Shown: piece by piece, positions 21,370 through 32,218 of the stretch
How the letters are laid out: every line of letters begins with the position of its first letter
Numbering within the stretch: the first letter of the stretch is position 1
NCBI GenBank assembly: GCA_021464525.1
Contig: JADRCO010000211.1
Location: 1-43,104, forward strand
Source: Rhizophagus sp. LPA8_4_AMF
Lineage: Eukaryota > Glomeromycota > Glomeromycetes > Glomerales > Glomeraceae
Direction: 5' to 3'
Length of the DNA stretch: 43,104 nt
Made by a program: the position numbers and the translations under genes
Notes under the pieces: generated by a model
The model's input: only the letters and a program-made list of their open reading frames with translations
What the model was told of the DNA's origin: nothing
Database searches by the model: none

Positions 21370-22728
21370 TTTTTTGTTAGTAAAAATTAAATTTTTTTTT
21401 GTTGGTTAAAAAATTTTTTTTTAAAAAAAAAATTAAAATTAGGAACGTTAGAAGTCCTATTTATAAAAAAAAAAAAAATTTTTTTTATTACTAATTCTAT
21501 TCGGAAAAAAAAGGATTAATTCCGTTTTAAGCTTTTGTTTCAGTAGATTAAATTAGGTAGATTATAAAATTTTGATTATATCCGAAAATCAAAATTCGTA
21601 ATACTCTATGAAATTTAAAATGGGTTTATTATGGTTACAAATTTGGTATAATACACAAAACGAACAATAATATCTATAAAGAATATCATTGCTATAATTA
21701 ATTATATGTTCTGCGGCCGCGCTGACGCAATTTATAATAAACAATAATAATTTACAATCAGACGATCACCTTATTATGCAAAGTTGATTTTTTCTTTTTT
21801 AATGGGGTTCGTACATACTTACCCTTTCAAACAAATACCATTTACTTAACCATTTATATTTACGACTATACATTTTTAGTACAAATACATTTTTTTTTTA
21901 GACAATAAATGAAACATGTGAAAAAAATTATGTCTCAAATTAAAATTGTTATTTTTGGATATATAAGTTTAATAAATACGTATTTTTTTTTTCATTTTTC
22001 ATTTTTTATTTTTATACTAGCGTTATATTAATAAACAAATTTACTTGAGTAATAAAAGTACTTAAAATTCCATGTTTAAATTTTACATTAAAAACGCAAG
22101 AAGTATGGACAGTAAGAATCTAATATTGCGTATTTTGTCATGGTGCGTAACTTTTATATTTAAGACGACAAAGTTGGTTTAATTAACAAAAAGTTCAACT
22201 TAGTGTCTACTTTTTTGGATCAAAATTCTGATTTTTAGATGAGCCAATATATATATACTACTGTAACATGTTGTGACTGTTTGTCTCAGATAAGTCAGAT
22301 TAACACTTTGCCTCTGACAGCTGAGATGACGTTTAGCCTTATAATGCTAGTCGTAACATTTAAGGCATTATAATATCGTGCTGATAAAAATTTTGACAAA
22401 TATGATTGGTTAGATGTCACGTGTTCAAAATTATATCATGAATTCGTTATCGAGGGCATTGTTATAATTTTTTATTCCTATACTCTGAATTAAGCAATGA
22501 TTTTTCCTCTTTTCTTTTAAATTAATAGTTAAATACTAAAATAAATTTACGTTTGTGCTTTCAGATCAAGATTTATGAAATTGCATTATCTGAACTGAGT
22601 TGCAAAAGAAAAATGTTATTAGATTCATTTTGAAAATATATGGTTTTGAGTATACAGTATATAACATTTTATTGACATGACATACTGTACGTACAGACTA
22701 TCTTTAATACAAAGGTAATTTAAAAAAA
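21370..22728. other. Intergenic, no gene recognised
   Basis: AT-rich region between the divergently related Sel1 gene's 5' end and the 3' end of the amine oxidase pseudogene. The upstream flank of the Sel1 gene has long A/T runs (21380-21490). A single GC-rich patch with GCGGCCGC near 21713-21720 stands out. Otherwise nothing is seen. Confidence 0.45.
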
Positions 22729-24719
22729 TCAGTTCTTATTTTCGTATTCTTTCCCTTGCCAATGTTCCAATAACTTATGCCTTAATAATTCGTCCCATTT
22801 ATCTTTCATACCCGATTGAAGTAAAGCTTCCTTAACAACTCTAACGGCTGAATTCAAGGCACTGATAATCCATGCATGATATATATCAGTATGTTCACCA
22901 GCTCAATGTATATTAAATTGATTATTGTTTATCATTGGATACAATAGATCCTCAAATTGATTTGGACCAAAAAGTGCAAATGCTCCAGCAGTAGTTGGAT
23001 CATTTGGCCAATATATAGATGAATTACCATGACCATCAAGCCATTCTTTGTCTAAATCTACCTCTGGATGGAGAATCTTAAGATTTTTAAGGCATAATTT
23101 AACATTCTCTTTTTGTGGGTACGGAGAATATTTTGCTGCATCATTTGCCCAAGTGTATGAACCAAGTAGGATTGCGGGACCATCTTTGCTGTTTGGATTG
23201 CCCTGATCATCTTTATAATAGGATGGATAGACCACAGTCCAAATTGGAAGGTCAGTCGATGAGCTACCTCCAACGATAGGCCTATTATCTTTTTCCCAGA
23301 ATCGAGATTTAAATTTTAAAAAGATCTTTGCAGAGTTGTTATAATTCAGCTCTCGAATTGCACGTCTTCTGATATAATCAATGTCATCATTTTTGTCTAG
23401 TTTGTCTATGATTTGTTTTTGTTAATGTTTGTTAATAGTATAAATAAATTCATGATGACAAAAAAAAAATTATAAATATATATACTAACCAGGCAATTCC
23501 CATTGACAAATGACACCAAATGGGCAAGTAACTATAATCCTACCATATACCTCCCCAGGACTTTTTTCTGTCCCATGTTTTTCTTTCCAATAAACTCGTA
23601 TCTTACCATTATTTTCATTTTTCAATTTAAATACTTTACAATCATACTTTATGTACTGATCAAGAATTGATTTAAATGCATTTGGGAATCGTTAGATTCC
23701 ATATTTTATTGTTTTCCATTCTTGATTGTCATGTAAAACTGTATAAGCATCCATTGCAACTTCAGCAAATGAAATTCTAAATAATCCTGTTGCAGCCTCT
23801 GTCATTTCCATTGCACCAATAGTTTGATCAATGTCTTCTTCATACGATACTCTTCTAAAAGGTATCTTTTTAGGTAAGAATAAACACTGTACTTGCCAAC
23901 TTCCAAAAGTTCTTTAATTCCTTTATTGATATCAGCATCCAGAATTTTGAAATAATACGTCAAGGAATCGGCCAAAAGTAATCTATAATCCTTATTAACA
24001 GAGTTTGGAAAACCAAGCTTTTCAAAGTTTTCAGGATTGATTGCGTATCCCTGGGTCATTATTTTATTAGAATCATCGCGTTTGTTGTTGTAGAAATATC
24101 GACCACTAAATTATTCATTTCATAAAAAATGTTTAATTGATCGTAAATTCAATCAATAAGTAATAAAACAAACTTACTTCTGATTGGTAAAGATGAAATC
24201 AATAAGCTCAATTTTGTAATCTTTTTCATAATTATTTTCATTTTTACTGTTTTCTTCATTCAAATAGTTAATAGTATTGAATACCATCTGATGCTTATTG
24301 ATGTTACCATTTGTGCCTTTTGGTAATCTCATGGCTCCAAGTTCACCGTACAATTTATCTTTGTAACATCATCAGAAAAATATTCTGTACGAACATGTCC
24401 ACCTACACGTTCTTGACATTCAAGTATTTCGATATTTTTAAGACCAGCTATATCTAAGAGTAAGGTGACAAATAAACCTGTTGATATTGTAATGATAGAA
24501 TTAAGATCTATAATTAAACACAACTTTCTGAATCAGAATATTTATGTATACCTGACATTCCTGCGCCAATAATACAAATATCTGATTATAAAAGAAAATA
24601 ATTAAAAATTTTGTTACAATAATATATAAATTTGGTTAAAACAGACATTACTTTGATCAATAGGCTGTGGTACTTTAGGCTCTGTAGGGCAACATGGAGC
24701 AAAACTAAAATCTGGAATT
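22729..24719 (-). pseudogene. Flavin-dependent amine oxidase, multi-exon pseudogene
   Basis: Minus-strand exons are seen at 24719-24652, 24581-24552, 24477-24178, 24105-23490 and 23405-22729, all with GT-AG borders. The FAD-binding start ICIIGAGMSG is split across an intron and is followed by IEILECQERVGGHVRTEYF and GELGAMRLP. The C-terminal flavin motif AGEHTDIYHAWI is present. The family oxidises amines or amino acids with FAD, giving hydrogen peroxide. Four lesions are visible: a frameshift near 24358-24370, a frameshift in an A-run near 23862-23868, a TAA at 23692-23694 and a TGA at 22903-22905 where Trp is expected. The first coding exon is unclear; an ATG at 24831-24829 followed by a possible intron is one option. 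Not functional as a full enzyme. Confidence 0.85.
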
Positions 24720-24831
24720 CTATTGAAGTGTAAATAAAAAAAAAATATCTCTAAATTATTGGTATTGGTAATTGGTTAATAAAAATGTTAATAGTATACA
24801 TACACTTTACTATGATATTCAAATTAAACAT

Positions 24832-25526
24832 CTTGAGGTATGTATCTTCTACGAGGTATTGAACGAGGTATATTATGAGATAAGGAGTGAATAAGAGACA
24901 TGAGTATTTAATTTTCGTTTTAAAAAATGGTAATGAATTAGAAGGACTGAAACATTTAACTTTTTTGGGTTCTACGGAAATTATGAACAAATATAAACTA
25001 TTTAGTCTTACATTCAGCATTCCCAAATCTGGATGTGAATCCTTTTTTACTGGAAAATGGCGGGAAGAGGACCCTTAAATGTATAAAAAATGGTCAGGTC
25101 TCAGATTTTATGCGGAACGAACAAAATAATTGTGCTGACCTTGTCTTTTTTTGAGCCAGCGTTAAGTTTGAAAAAATAGATTTAAATGTCACTTATTTAT
25201 GCATAGCTAGGGACCTGTGGAAAGCTTGATGCATAAATTTATAACTTGCATCTACTTGACTAAAGAAAGGTTAAAAATATGCAAATAATGAAAAAAACGT
25301 GCGCCAATCTGCATATAAATGATCTGATCATCTGTTAATAATAAGGCAAAGAATATTCTTTCACAACTTGCATATATGATCATTAACAAATTAGTTCAAG
25401 TTGAAGTTCATGTAATTTACTGTATACAAAATTGATCCCAGAATGATCATAACTACTAAAAAAGGCATTAATTTCATGAGAATATTTTCGTCAATCTAAG
25501 GCATAAATCGAGACTTTAATTTCTAG
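24832..25526. other. Intergenic, no gene recognised
   Basis: Overlapping open frames at 24751-25026 (minus) and 24887-25078 (plus) show no domain and are not called. The stretch would hold the promoter of the dead amine oxidase. Nothing else is seen. Confidence 0.4.
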
Positions 25527-25706
25527 AATGTCCAGAAAATATGTCCGGAAATTGCAATATTTCAGATATTGAGACATTACCCCTGTTCAATTCGTTTTAG
25601 ATTAGGCTAGATTGATCGCAAATTTGCACCTTAGATAATTGGTAATTGATTGTCATCGGTCAGTCATACTGATCTACAAAATTGGCATTGTAACAAATTC
25701 GAATTG
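25527..25706. repeat. Left half of an interrupted small inverted-repeat element
   Basis: ATGTCCGGAAATTGCAATAT at 25541-25560 is nearly the reverse complement of the sequence at 41291-41313 on the other side of the large element. If the large element is removed, the two arms enclose about 250 nt, the size of a MITE. It suggests the large element landed inside an older small element. Confidence 0.4.
25701..25706. repeat. Target site duplication, left copy (GAATTG)
   Basis: GAATTG stands immediately before the first base of the terminal inverted repeat at 25707 and again immediately after its last base at 41201-41206. Confidence 0.8.
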
Positions 25707-25933
25707 TATGAAGCGCCATACTGCTCAAAAGTCCGGGATTAAACCCCAGATCAAATCCCGGATTTATCTGGGGTGAAAATGGATTAATCCATATTTTATC
25801 CCGGATTTTCCTATATTTTATCCTGGATCTTCCAATATTTTATCCCGGATCTGATCCATATTCTATCCCGGATCTGATCCACATTTTATCCTGGATTAAT
25901 TCCTTAAATTTCACCAAAAACTACATCACATCC
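25707..25933 (+). repeat. Left terminal inverted repeat (227 nt)
   Basis: Starts TATGAAGCGCCATACTGCTC. Matches the reverse complement of 40974-41200 at 225 of 227 positions by eye, the differences being CCTGG versus CCCGG and AAACT versus AAATT near its inner end. Confidence 0.92.
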
Positions 25934-26160
25934 AATTATCAAATCCTGGATTAATCCATATTTATCCCAGATTAATCCATATTTTATCCTGGATTAATCC
26001 ATATTTTATCCTGGATTAATCCATATTTTATCCCGGATTAATCCATATTTTATCCTGGATTAATCCATATTTTATCCTGGATCTGATTTATATTTTATCC
26101 CAGATTTGATTTTATCCTGGATCTGATCTATATTTTACTCAGATTTGATTATCCTGGTGA
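25934..26160 (+). repeat. Left subterminal tandem array
   Basis: About ten degenerate copies of a 21-22-nt unit, TTAATCCATATTTTATCCTGG with CC/CT and ATCTGATC variants. The same units also make up part of the TIR itself. The right array (40840-40973) uses the same unit but in different number and order, so the arrays evolve by unit gain and loss. Arrays like this often bind the transposase. Confidence 0.8.
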
Positions 26161-26491
26161 TATAAATTCAACATTACAAAATCAATTATTGATTTTGGCC
26201 AGTCAGAATCCTTGCCGATCAACCAATAAAATTAAATTCTCCTTACGCTTATTTTGTAAAAAACCCTTTTCCTTAGTCACCAAAAATTTTCTAAATATTT
26301 TACTTATTATTTCACATATTATACTTTATATTAATTTTAATATTTTATTTACATATATTTCTTTATAAATATACTTAACAAATTTTCTACTTTAGACCTA
26401 TATTTTTTGAATACTTTTGTGCGGTCTGTGGCGCAGTACTTTTCTTTATTTGTATTTACTAAAAACCTTAGCCTTTTTTATCTATTATTTG

Positions 26492-29393
26492 ATGGCTTTA
26501 TCTATACCTATATATGGTAAATGTAAAAAGCATATATGTGGCTGTCAACGATTTCGGCCAAAAAATTATGCAGTTAATGAATGCTATTTTTGCAATCATG
26601 TTGTTGGATTTCATGATTTGTCACCTGTTGATACTTTAGAATTCCCGTATGGAGTGTGTAACGAACCTGAATGTGGTTGCCAAAGGTTTAAAAGTCAAAC
26701 TTTAGATAATCTGCGATGCATTTATTGTGACCATTTTGAAGGGTTTCACAGTAATTGGGAAACACCAACATCTAATATGAATCCGATAACTTTATTAAAT
26801 AACTTTCAATCTAATATAATTCCCAATACAAATATTACTTCAAATACTTCTACACAATTTACAAATCCCAGGGCTGAAGTTATTGCTAACTTTAGGCCCA
26901 CACAAGTGATTCCATTATATTCATCACAGTTACGAAATGCACGTGCTGCAACTCGTAGACGTACTGGTAATTTTCCAACTCATAATACTGGCAGGCCTCA
27001 AACACCTGTATTGACGATCAATTACTTAATATGTTTTGAAAATTTATTGCCCAATCGCCTTCCAAAAGAAGGAACAGCATTTTGGTTTCACTTACGATCT
27101 AAAAATCTTATTAAAGAAAATATTGAGATTTCTCAGACTGATGAATTATATAACATAATTCATAATTTGTTTAATGAAAGGTTAAATGATCAAGGATGGA
27201 TTTTATATAGTGGAAGTTCTGGCTTACCACGAAAAGTTATTCATAGTGTAAATAATAATCAAATATTATATTAATTTTATTTATTTTTTTACACATTAAA
27301 TTAAATTTAATTTTGGTTTTTTTTTTAGGAACTCAGTTTTAATTTGATTAAATCAAATATAACAAAAGCTAAGAAAAGATTGTATATTGGTAAATTAGTA
27401 TTTACATAGATTGTATTTCATTTATTATTTGATACAAAAATTTAAAATTTTATTATTTCAAATAATAGGTCCCGATACACATGATATTGATCCAGATAAT
27501 TTATTTTCAAGTAATAATTCCACAGTTGATTCCTCACAAAATTTACAAAATTCAACTGTTAATCCACAAAATTTGACCGTTGATTCCTCACAAAATTTGA
27601 CCGTTGATCCCTCACAAAATTCAACCGTTGATTCTTTACAAAATTCGACTGTTAATCCTTCACAAAATCTTGTAAATCCTACATCTGATTCTACTAACTT
27701 AAACAACTGGTTAACAGAACCAATTGACAATATCCTGGATTTAGAATTTATAGAAGATACAGATAACTCTTCTTTAACTATTATTGATGATATACAAGGT
27801 AATTATAAATATATAAAACATTATCAGTTATATGAAATTATTATTTATTTTTTTTTTATTTTTTTTCATAAGAATTTAAAAATGCTATTAGACAATATTT
27901 GAATGAATTAAAATCATCGTATCCAAATACTACTAGCAAAACAATTATAATTAATTCAACAACACATGAAAACTGTTTTGAAGATTTCTGCGAACAGATT
28001 AAAAATTTTGATGACTTTGATTTTATTCATCGCCCATTTATTCGTATCCAACAAGAGTAAGTTATTAATATTATTTATTTTATTTTATAATATTAATTAT
28101 TTAAATTCTTAATTTAATAGAGAAGCTATTGATGCTGGCGGTGTATTATTTGATGTACTCAGTAAAATATTTAAAACATTTTTAACGTATAAAAATTCTT
28201 TATTTGGAGGGGAAGGGTTTCTTTTTATTGGTGATTACACCAAAACTGTTAGTGAAACGGTATTTGTAGATTTTGTTGAAGAATTACAAGTATGCATTTT
28301 ACTTATACTTATAAATAACTTTTAAAAATTAAAAATTCTAATTTGAATTTTTTACAGATCTTCGGGGACATTTTATTTCTAACAATAATATATGAAGGAC
28401 CATTTCCGTTAGAACTTAATCCTAGTGTATTAAAATATTGCATGGGTTTCGAAGAGCAGATTGGAATTGAAGATCTTTCTTTAATTTATCCCCAACTTGC
28501 AGAAGTTGTTCGTAAAATATCATCAAGTGAAAATAACTGTAATTTATCTGATATTGAGAATTTTGATAGTATTGCAGTAGAATTTAATATTCAGGTACAA
28601 TAATAATTTTTTTTTTTTTATGGCAATTTTATTTTAATTAATATTTAATTTTCTTTATTTATTAGAAAAGTCAATATTCACTTTTTACATCATCAAAAGC
28701 TAACTTGCAAAAATTAGCTTCAAAAATTTGTAAAGATATTTTAATTACTAAGCGTATTGAACAATTATCAATTTTGAGATCAAGGTTTAATAAATTTGAT
28801 TTTATTAATGTTAGTAACGTATAATTTATATATATTTAGTAATTTGATTTTAAATTTATATCTGATATTGTTAATTAATAATTATTTATATTTAGTTTCT
28901 CAAGTCCAAAAAATTAAACGTCAATAACTTTATTCAGTTATTTTATGAGGAAATTTGTGAAGCTAACCAAGTAATTCAAAAATTAAAATTTGATCTTAAT
29001 TTAAATGACAAACAATCACAAATAAAATTATGGCTAGTAGAATGGTTGGAGAATCAGGATTCAAGCCGTTTGTCAAAATTTTGTTATTATATAACTGGAT
29101 TTTGTCATCCAAGAAATCCGATTCAAGTAAATTTTTTTATTTTATTTTTTTTTTTTACCATAATAATAATTCGTAATTTGTTAAATTGAATTAATGCCTT
29201 TTTCCCCTTTTTTTTTTTAAAAAAAAAAAAATAGATACGATTTAAAAATATTGATATACAAAATAAGAACCCTATTTTTCATGTATGTACAAGTGAGCTT
29301 GAATTATCGGAAGAAGCAGATAATAAAGAAGAATTTAACGAAATAATGGATGCGGTATTTGCAGCTGATTTGGATGGTTTTTCTATTGTATAA
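26492..29393 (+). CDS. Transposon-borne HECT-type E3 ubiquitin ligase with two N-terminal zinc motifs (nine exons)
   Basis: Nine exons join without a single stop to 756 residues: 26492-27247, 27329-27389, 27469-27798, 27873-28056, 28121-28289, 28358-28594, 28666-28809, 28896-29126, 29235-29393. All introns are GT-AG, 68-108 nt. Two zinc motifs have identical spacing, C-x4-C-x-C-x12-C-x2-C-x-H-x4-H, at residues 11-41 and 56-86. A low-complexity STVDSSQN-type repeat linker follows near 273-340. Residues about 444-756 look like a HECT domain: the N-lobe has EAIDAGGVLFDVLSK and GFEEQIGIEDLSLIYP, the C-lobe has FCYYITGF and HVCTSELELSE with the probable catalytic Cys722. HECT ligases take ubiquitin on this Cys and pass it to substrates. 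The ATG at 26492 is the first before the zinc motifs. Confidence 0.83.
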
Positions 29394-29837
29394 TTTGTTT
29401 AATTCAATTTTATTAAATAAAGTCTTTCTGATTGATTCACCGGTTATAACATAATAGAATCATTAAATAATTCATAAATGTTAATTTTAATATTTATTTA
29501 TTTTTATAATAACTTCATCATTTTGTTGCATATACTAAACTGTTTAGCAATATATGTAACTGAACACGTACAAAGTGAATTAACCTATCTAAATCAAAAC
29601 AAAACAGAAAATAAAAAATAAAAATTACATTTCAATTACGTTTCTAATCTAAAAATGTCTAAAACTACAAAAAAATTTCTTTTTTTTTTTATAATAAATT
29701 TCCCAGCTCTTAGTGGCAATCAACTTAGCTCTTACAATTCGAGTAGAATTACCCACATCCGCTTGCACCTAAGGATGTGTCCGCAACTCAACTCCGAAGT
29801 CCGCAATACCGCAACTCCAGAATCACATGATTTGCGG
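29394..29837. other. 3' flank of the HECT gene, AT-rich
   Basis: No gene. A small hairpin, CACATCC/GGATGTG, lies at about 29753-29780. The open frame at 29655-29846 has no domain and is more likely antisense to the spliced minus-strand relic to the right. Confidence 0.4.
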
Positions 29838-30162
29838 CTGAAATGAAAAAAGAACGTTAGAATATGTTCTTAAATTAAAAAAATCAACAAATTCCTACAA
29901 ATACACTACTTACCACAGTCCAGGAGTCAACAAGCCGGTTCTAGAGTCAGCCCCACCTTAGATTCGTAAAATCGTTTAACAAGAACCTACAAAAAAAAAG
30001 GTAACGTTAAAAACGTTACTTAAAAGATTAAAAAAATGAATTCCCCTCCCATTTACCTTCGCCCAAAAGTCTAGTTCGTATGATTCGTCTGGCAATATCT
30101 ACAAAAAAAGAAAGTAACGTTAAAAACGTTACTAAAAAAAGATTAAAAATATATATATTTAC
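29838..30162 (-). pseudogene. Minus-strand spliced gene fragment with near-duplicate introns
   Basis: Three GT-AG introns are seen on the minus strand: 30162-30099 (64 nt), 30056-29987 (70 nt) and 29913-29838 (76 nt). They are separated by exons of 42 nt (30098-30057) and 73 nt (29986-29914). The first two introns share start GTAAAT, end TTTTTGTAG, an internal 'ttttaatctttt' and a palindrome built around AACGTTAAAAACGTT (30001-30020; 30113-30133). The third carries a related palindromic GAACATATTCTAACGTTC. The joined exons stay open only as far as GEGSC and then hit a stop, so no intact protein is seen. Strand and splicing are inferred from border motifs. Confidence 0.45.
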
Positions 30163-30249
30163 CGATAGTTTCAAGCCGGTTTAAGACTCCATTTTCAGTT
30201 TCAAGGAGTCGTCCTAAAGAAATAAAAAAAAAAAATTTTTTTTTAAAAT

Positions 30250-30420
30250 TGCAGAAATTTCGCAATTACGTAATTGATCCGCAATTATGCAATCAATCCG
30301 CAATTGAGTTGCGATACCAGCGGAATTGCGGAAATTTAGACTTCAAAATCCGCAATATCCGCAATACTATAACCGAACCGCAACTAGATAGTTGCAGCGT
30401 CATCCTTACTTGCAGTCTTG
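30250..30420. repeat. Low-complexity CGCAAT/CCGCAA repeat tract
   Basis: The motif CCGCAAT or its complement recurs roughly a dozen times at irregular spacing. No protein is recognisable. A similar degenerate tract built of CCGAAATT lies at 40560-40640 near the right end of the large element. Confidence 0.5.
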
Positions 30421-30779
30421 CATCACTTGAAAATGGAGGAAAGAAAATACATTTTTTTTTTAATCTTGAGATTAAAAACCTGCCTAAATTAATCCCTTAT
30501 AAAAATTCTTCGACAAAATCCTTTGTGTTGCCCTTAGCATTAAATTATTTTATTTATGCTAATACTGTGACAACAGAAAACTCAGGACGCTTAAACCTGA
30601 TCTAAAACCGACGAGATCCTCCTATCACTCCTCCTCTACCTCCCTCTGCTTGTAATAAGGAAAAAAAAAATTATTTCTGGGGGGGATTTTTTTTGTGTTA
30701 TAACAAAGATATTTATGGAAAAATGGGGTAATTGACTCGATATTGGTAAGAATTTTCGTTGTTACATTCCTCAAGGTAT

Positions 30780-31320
30780 TTCCGAAAGATATTTCGTCAT
30801 CCTATTGTTATCTTTATTTCTTGGCGACGAAGAATTTTTCAAACTTTCCGGAGAATTATCCAGATCAAATTTCAATTTAAAATTGAGTGTGCTTCCCTCC
30901 ATCATTGTCTTCTCCTTTTCCAACTCTTTCGCTAACTCCTCATTTTTTTTTTGCTTTCACAAAGTGGACTACATCTTCAGGTGTGTTTTGATTTCAGTTT
31001 CCGTTAGGTTATTCGTTTGATATTATTCCAGGATTTTCAACACCTCTTTCTCGTCCGGTACCTTTCCATGCTCCATCTGATAATATACTTCTTCATTCTT
31101 AGTCTGATTATCTTCACCCTCTATCGTCTTATTTTCCAAGCATTGTACACCGGATCCTTAAATCCTTTTGCTATTATCTGAAATCTGATAATAATACTGA
31201 GAGTGGCGAGGTTCTTTCTTTTTTTTATTGTCTTTGCTTACTCAACATCAACGATTTTATCTCCTTTTTCTTCAGTGCCGATGGTGAACGTTCCTCCAAC
31301 TTTCCTCTCTCTTTGACATT
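30780..31320 (-). pseudogene. Decayed coding sequence of unknown family
   Basis: On the minus strand several stretches have protein-like composition but are interrupted by stops and shifts: GKLEERSPSALKKKEIKSLM near 31305-31245, then YYQMEHGKVPDEKEVLKILE near 31090-31030, then ELAKELEKEKTMMEG near 30935-30890. The charged, coiled-coil-like character is clear, the family is not. It may be the upstream part of the spliced relic at 29838-30162 or an independent retroelement scrap. Confidence 0.35.
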
Positions 31321-31749
31321 CCCTGAAAAAATCTACAATCATTCTCAGAAGCGAAATATAGAATTATTTCTTTTCTTTTTAAAATATTTTATTAATTTAA
31401 GTTAGTAAAAGATGACATAGTATATAGTTAATGAAAAATAACTAAAGAAACAAAAATACTCACTGGTTCACGCATCCAAACAAATACCTAACATTTATAA
31501 TGAAATCTAGGTGGAATAAAAAAGAAATGCATCAAATAAAAATAACAAAATAACCAAAACATAAAGTCTACTAATAAGCGAAACCAAACTATACTACAGT
31601 AGTTTCAAGTATGTTACGATCATTGCTGCATTAACCATTCTACTATACCAAAAGTAGCTTGTTATTGCTACTTGGGATATGTAATAGTTGTAATGTTCTT
31701 TTACATTATGATTTGACGTTAAAAAAAATTTTATAGAGATCCTGAGTTT

Positions 31750-31896
31750 ATGGACACGCAACCAAACGCACCAATGGAAACGTTAGAAACTCCAAATAGT
31801 TCCAAGATTAATGGTAAGAAAAAATTATTGAACGAAGAAATAGCACTAGACTTGAACCTGAGAAAATTAATGTCAATCACGATTCAAAAAATATAG
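31750..31896 (+). other. Short open frame, possible retroelement scrap
   Basis: A 48-codon frame starting MDTQPNAPMETLETPNSSK and ending at TAG. The composition is protein-like and differs from the AT-rich surroundings, but it has no domain and no continuation. It might be the N-terminal remnant of a retroelement protein. Confidence 0.25.
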
Positions 31897-32218
31897 GACG
31901 AATATGAATGGAAGAGGTTATAGTTTAACTAACAAATGTTAGTTATTTCTAATGTATTTTTAATTTGATTGTTAAATTAAGAAAAAGATTTTTTTTTGGG
32001 TATACTGTGTATAAATAAACTGTACTGTACATTACGTAATTTGTGTGATCGTACAACAGTTCGTACAAGTATTGTGATTTTTTTGATTTTTATTGTCGTA
32101 CAGTATATTTACCTCAATAATAGATCATCAGTGTGTTACAAAAAAGTGATATAAAATGATCACCATAACCTTTAAATAAAATTTAAAAAATTCAAAATCT
32201 CTTATTAATTATATTAAA

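Noticed and set aside
21711-21726. GC-rich patch with GCGGCCGC
   Set aside because: A single short site without further structure; too little to call a regulatory element or vector trace.
24751-25078. Overlapping frames on both strands near the 5' end of the amine oxidase pseudogene
   Set aside because: No domain. A small part may hold the oxidase's first exon, but no splice choice could be supported.
25934-26160. CRISPR-like array
   Set aside because: Regular short units, but there are no unique spacers, the units are degenerate and contiguous, and the setting is a eukaryotic transposon end.
27458-27730. Minus-strand frame with FCEESTVEFC repeats
   Set aside because: Antisense of the repetitive linker in exon 3 of the HECT gene.
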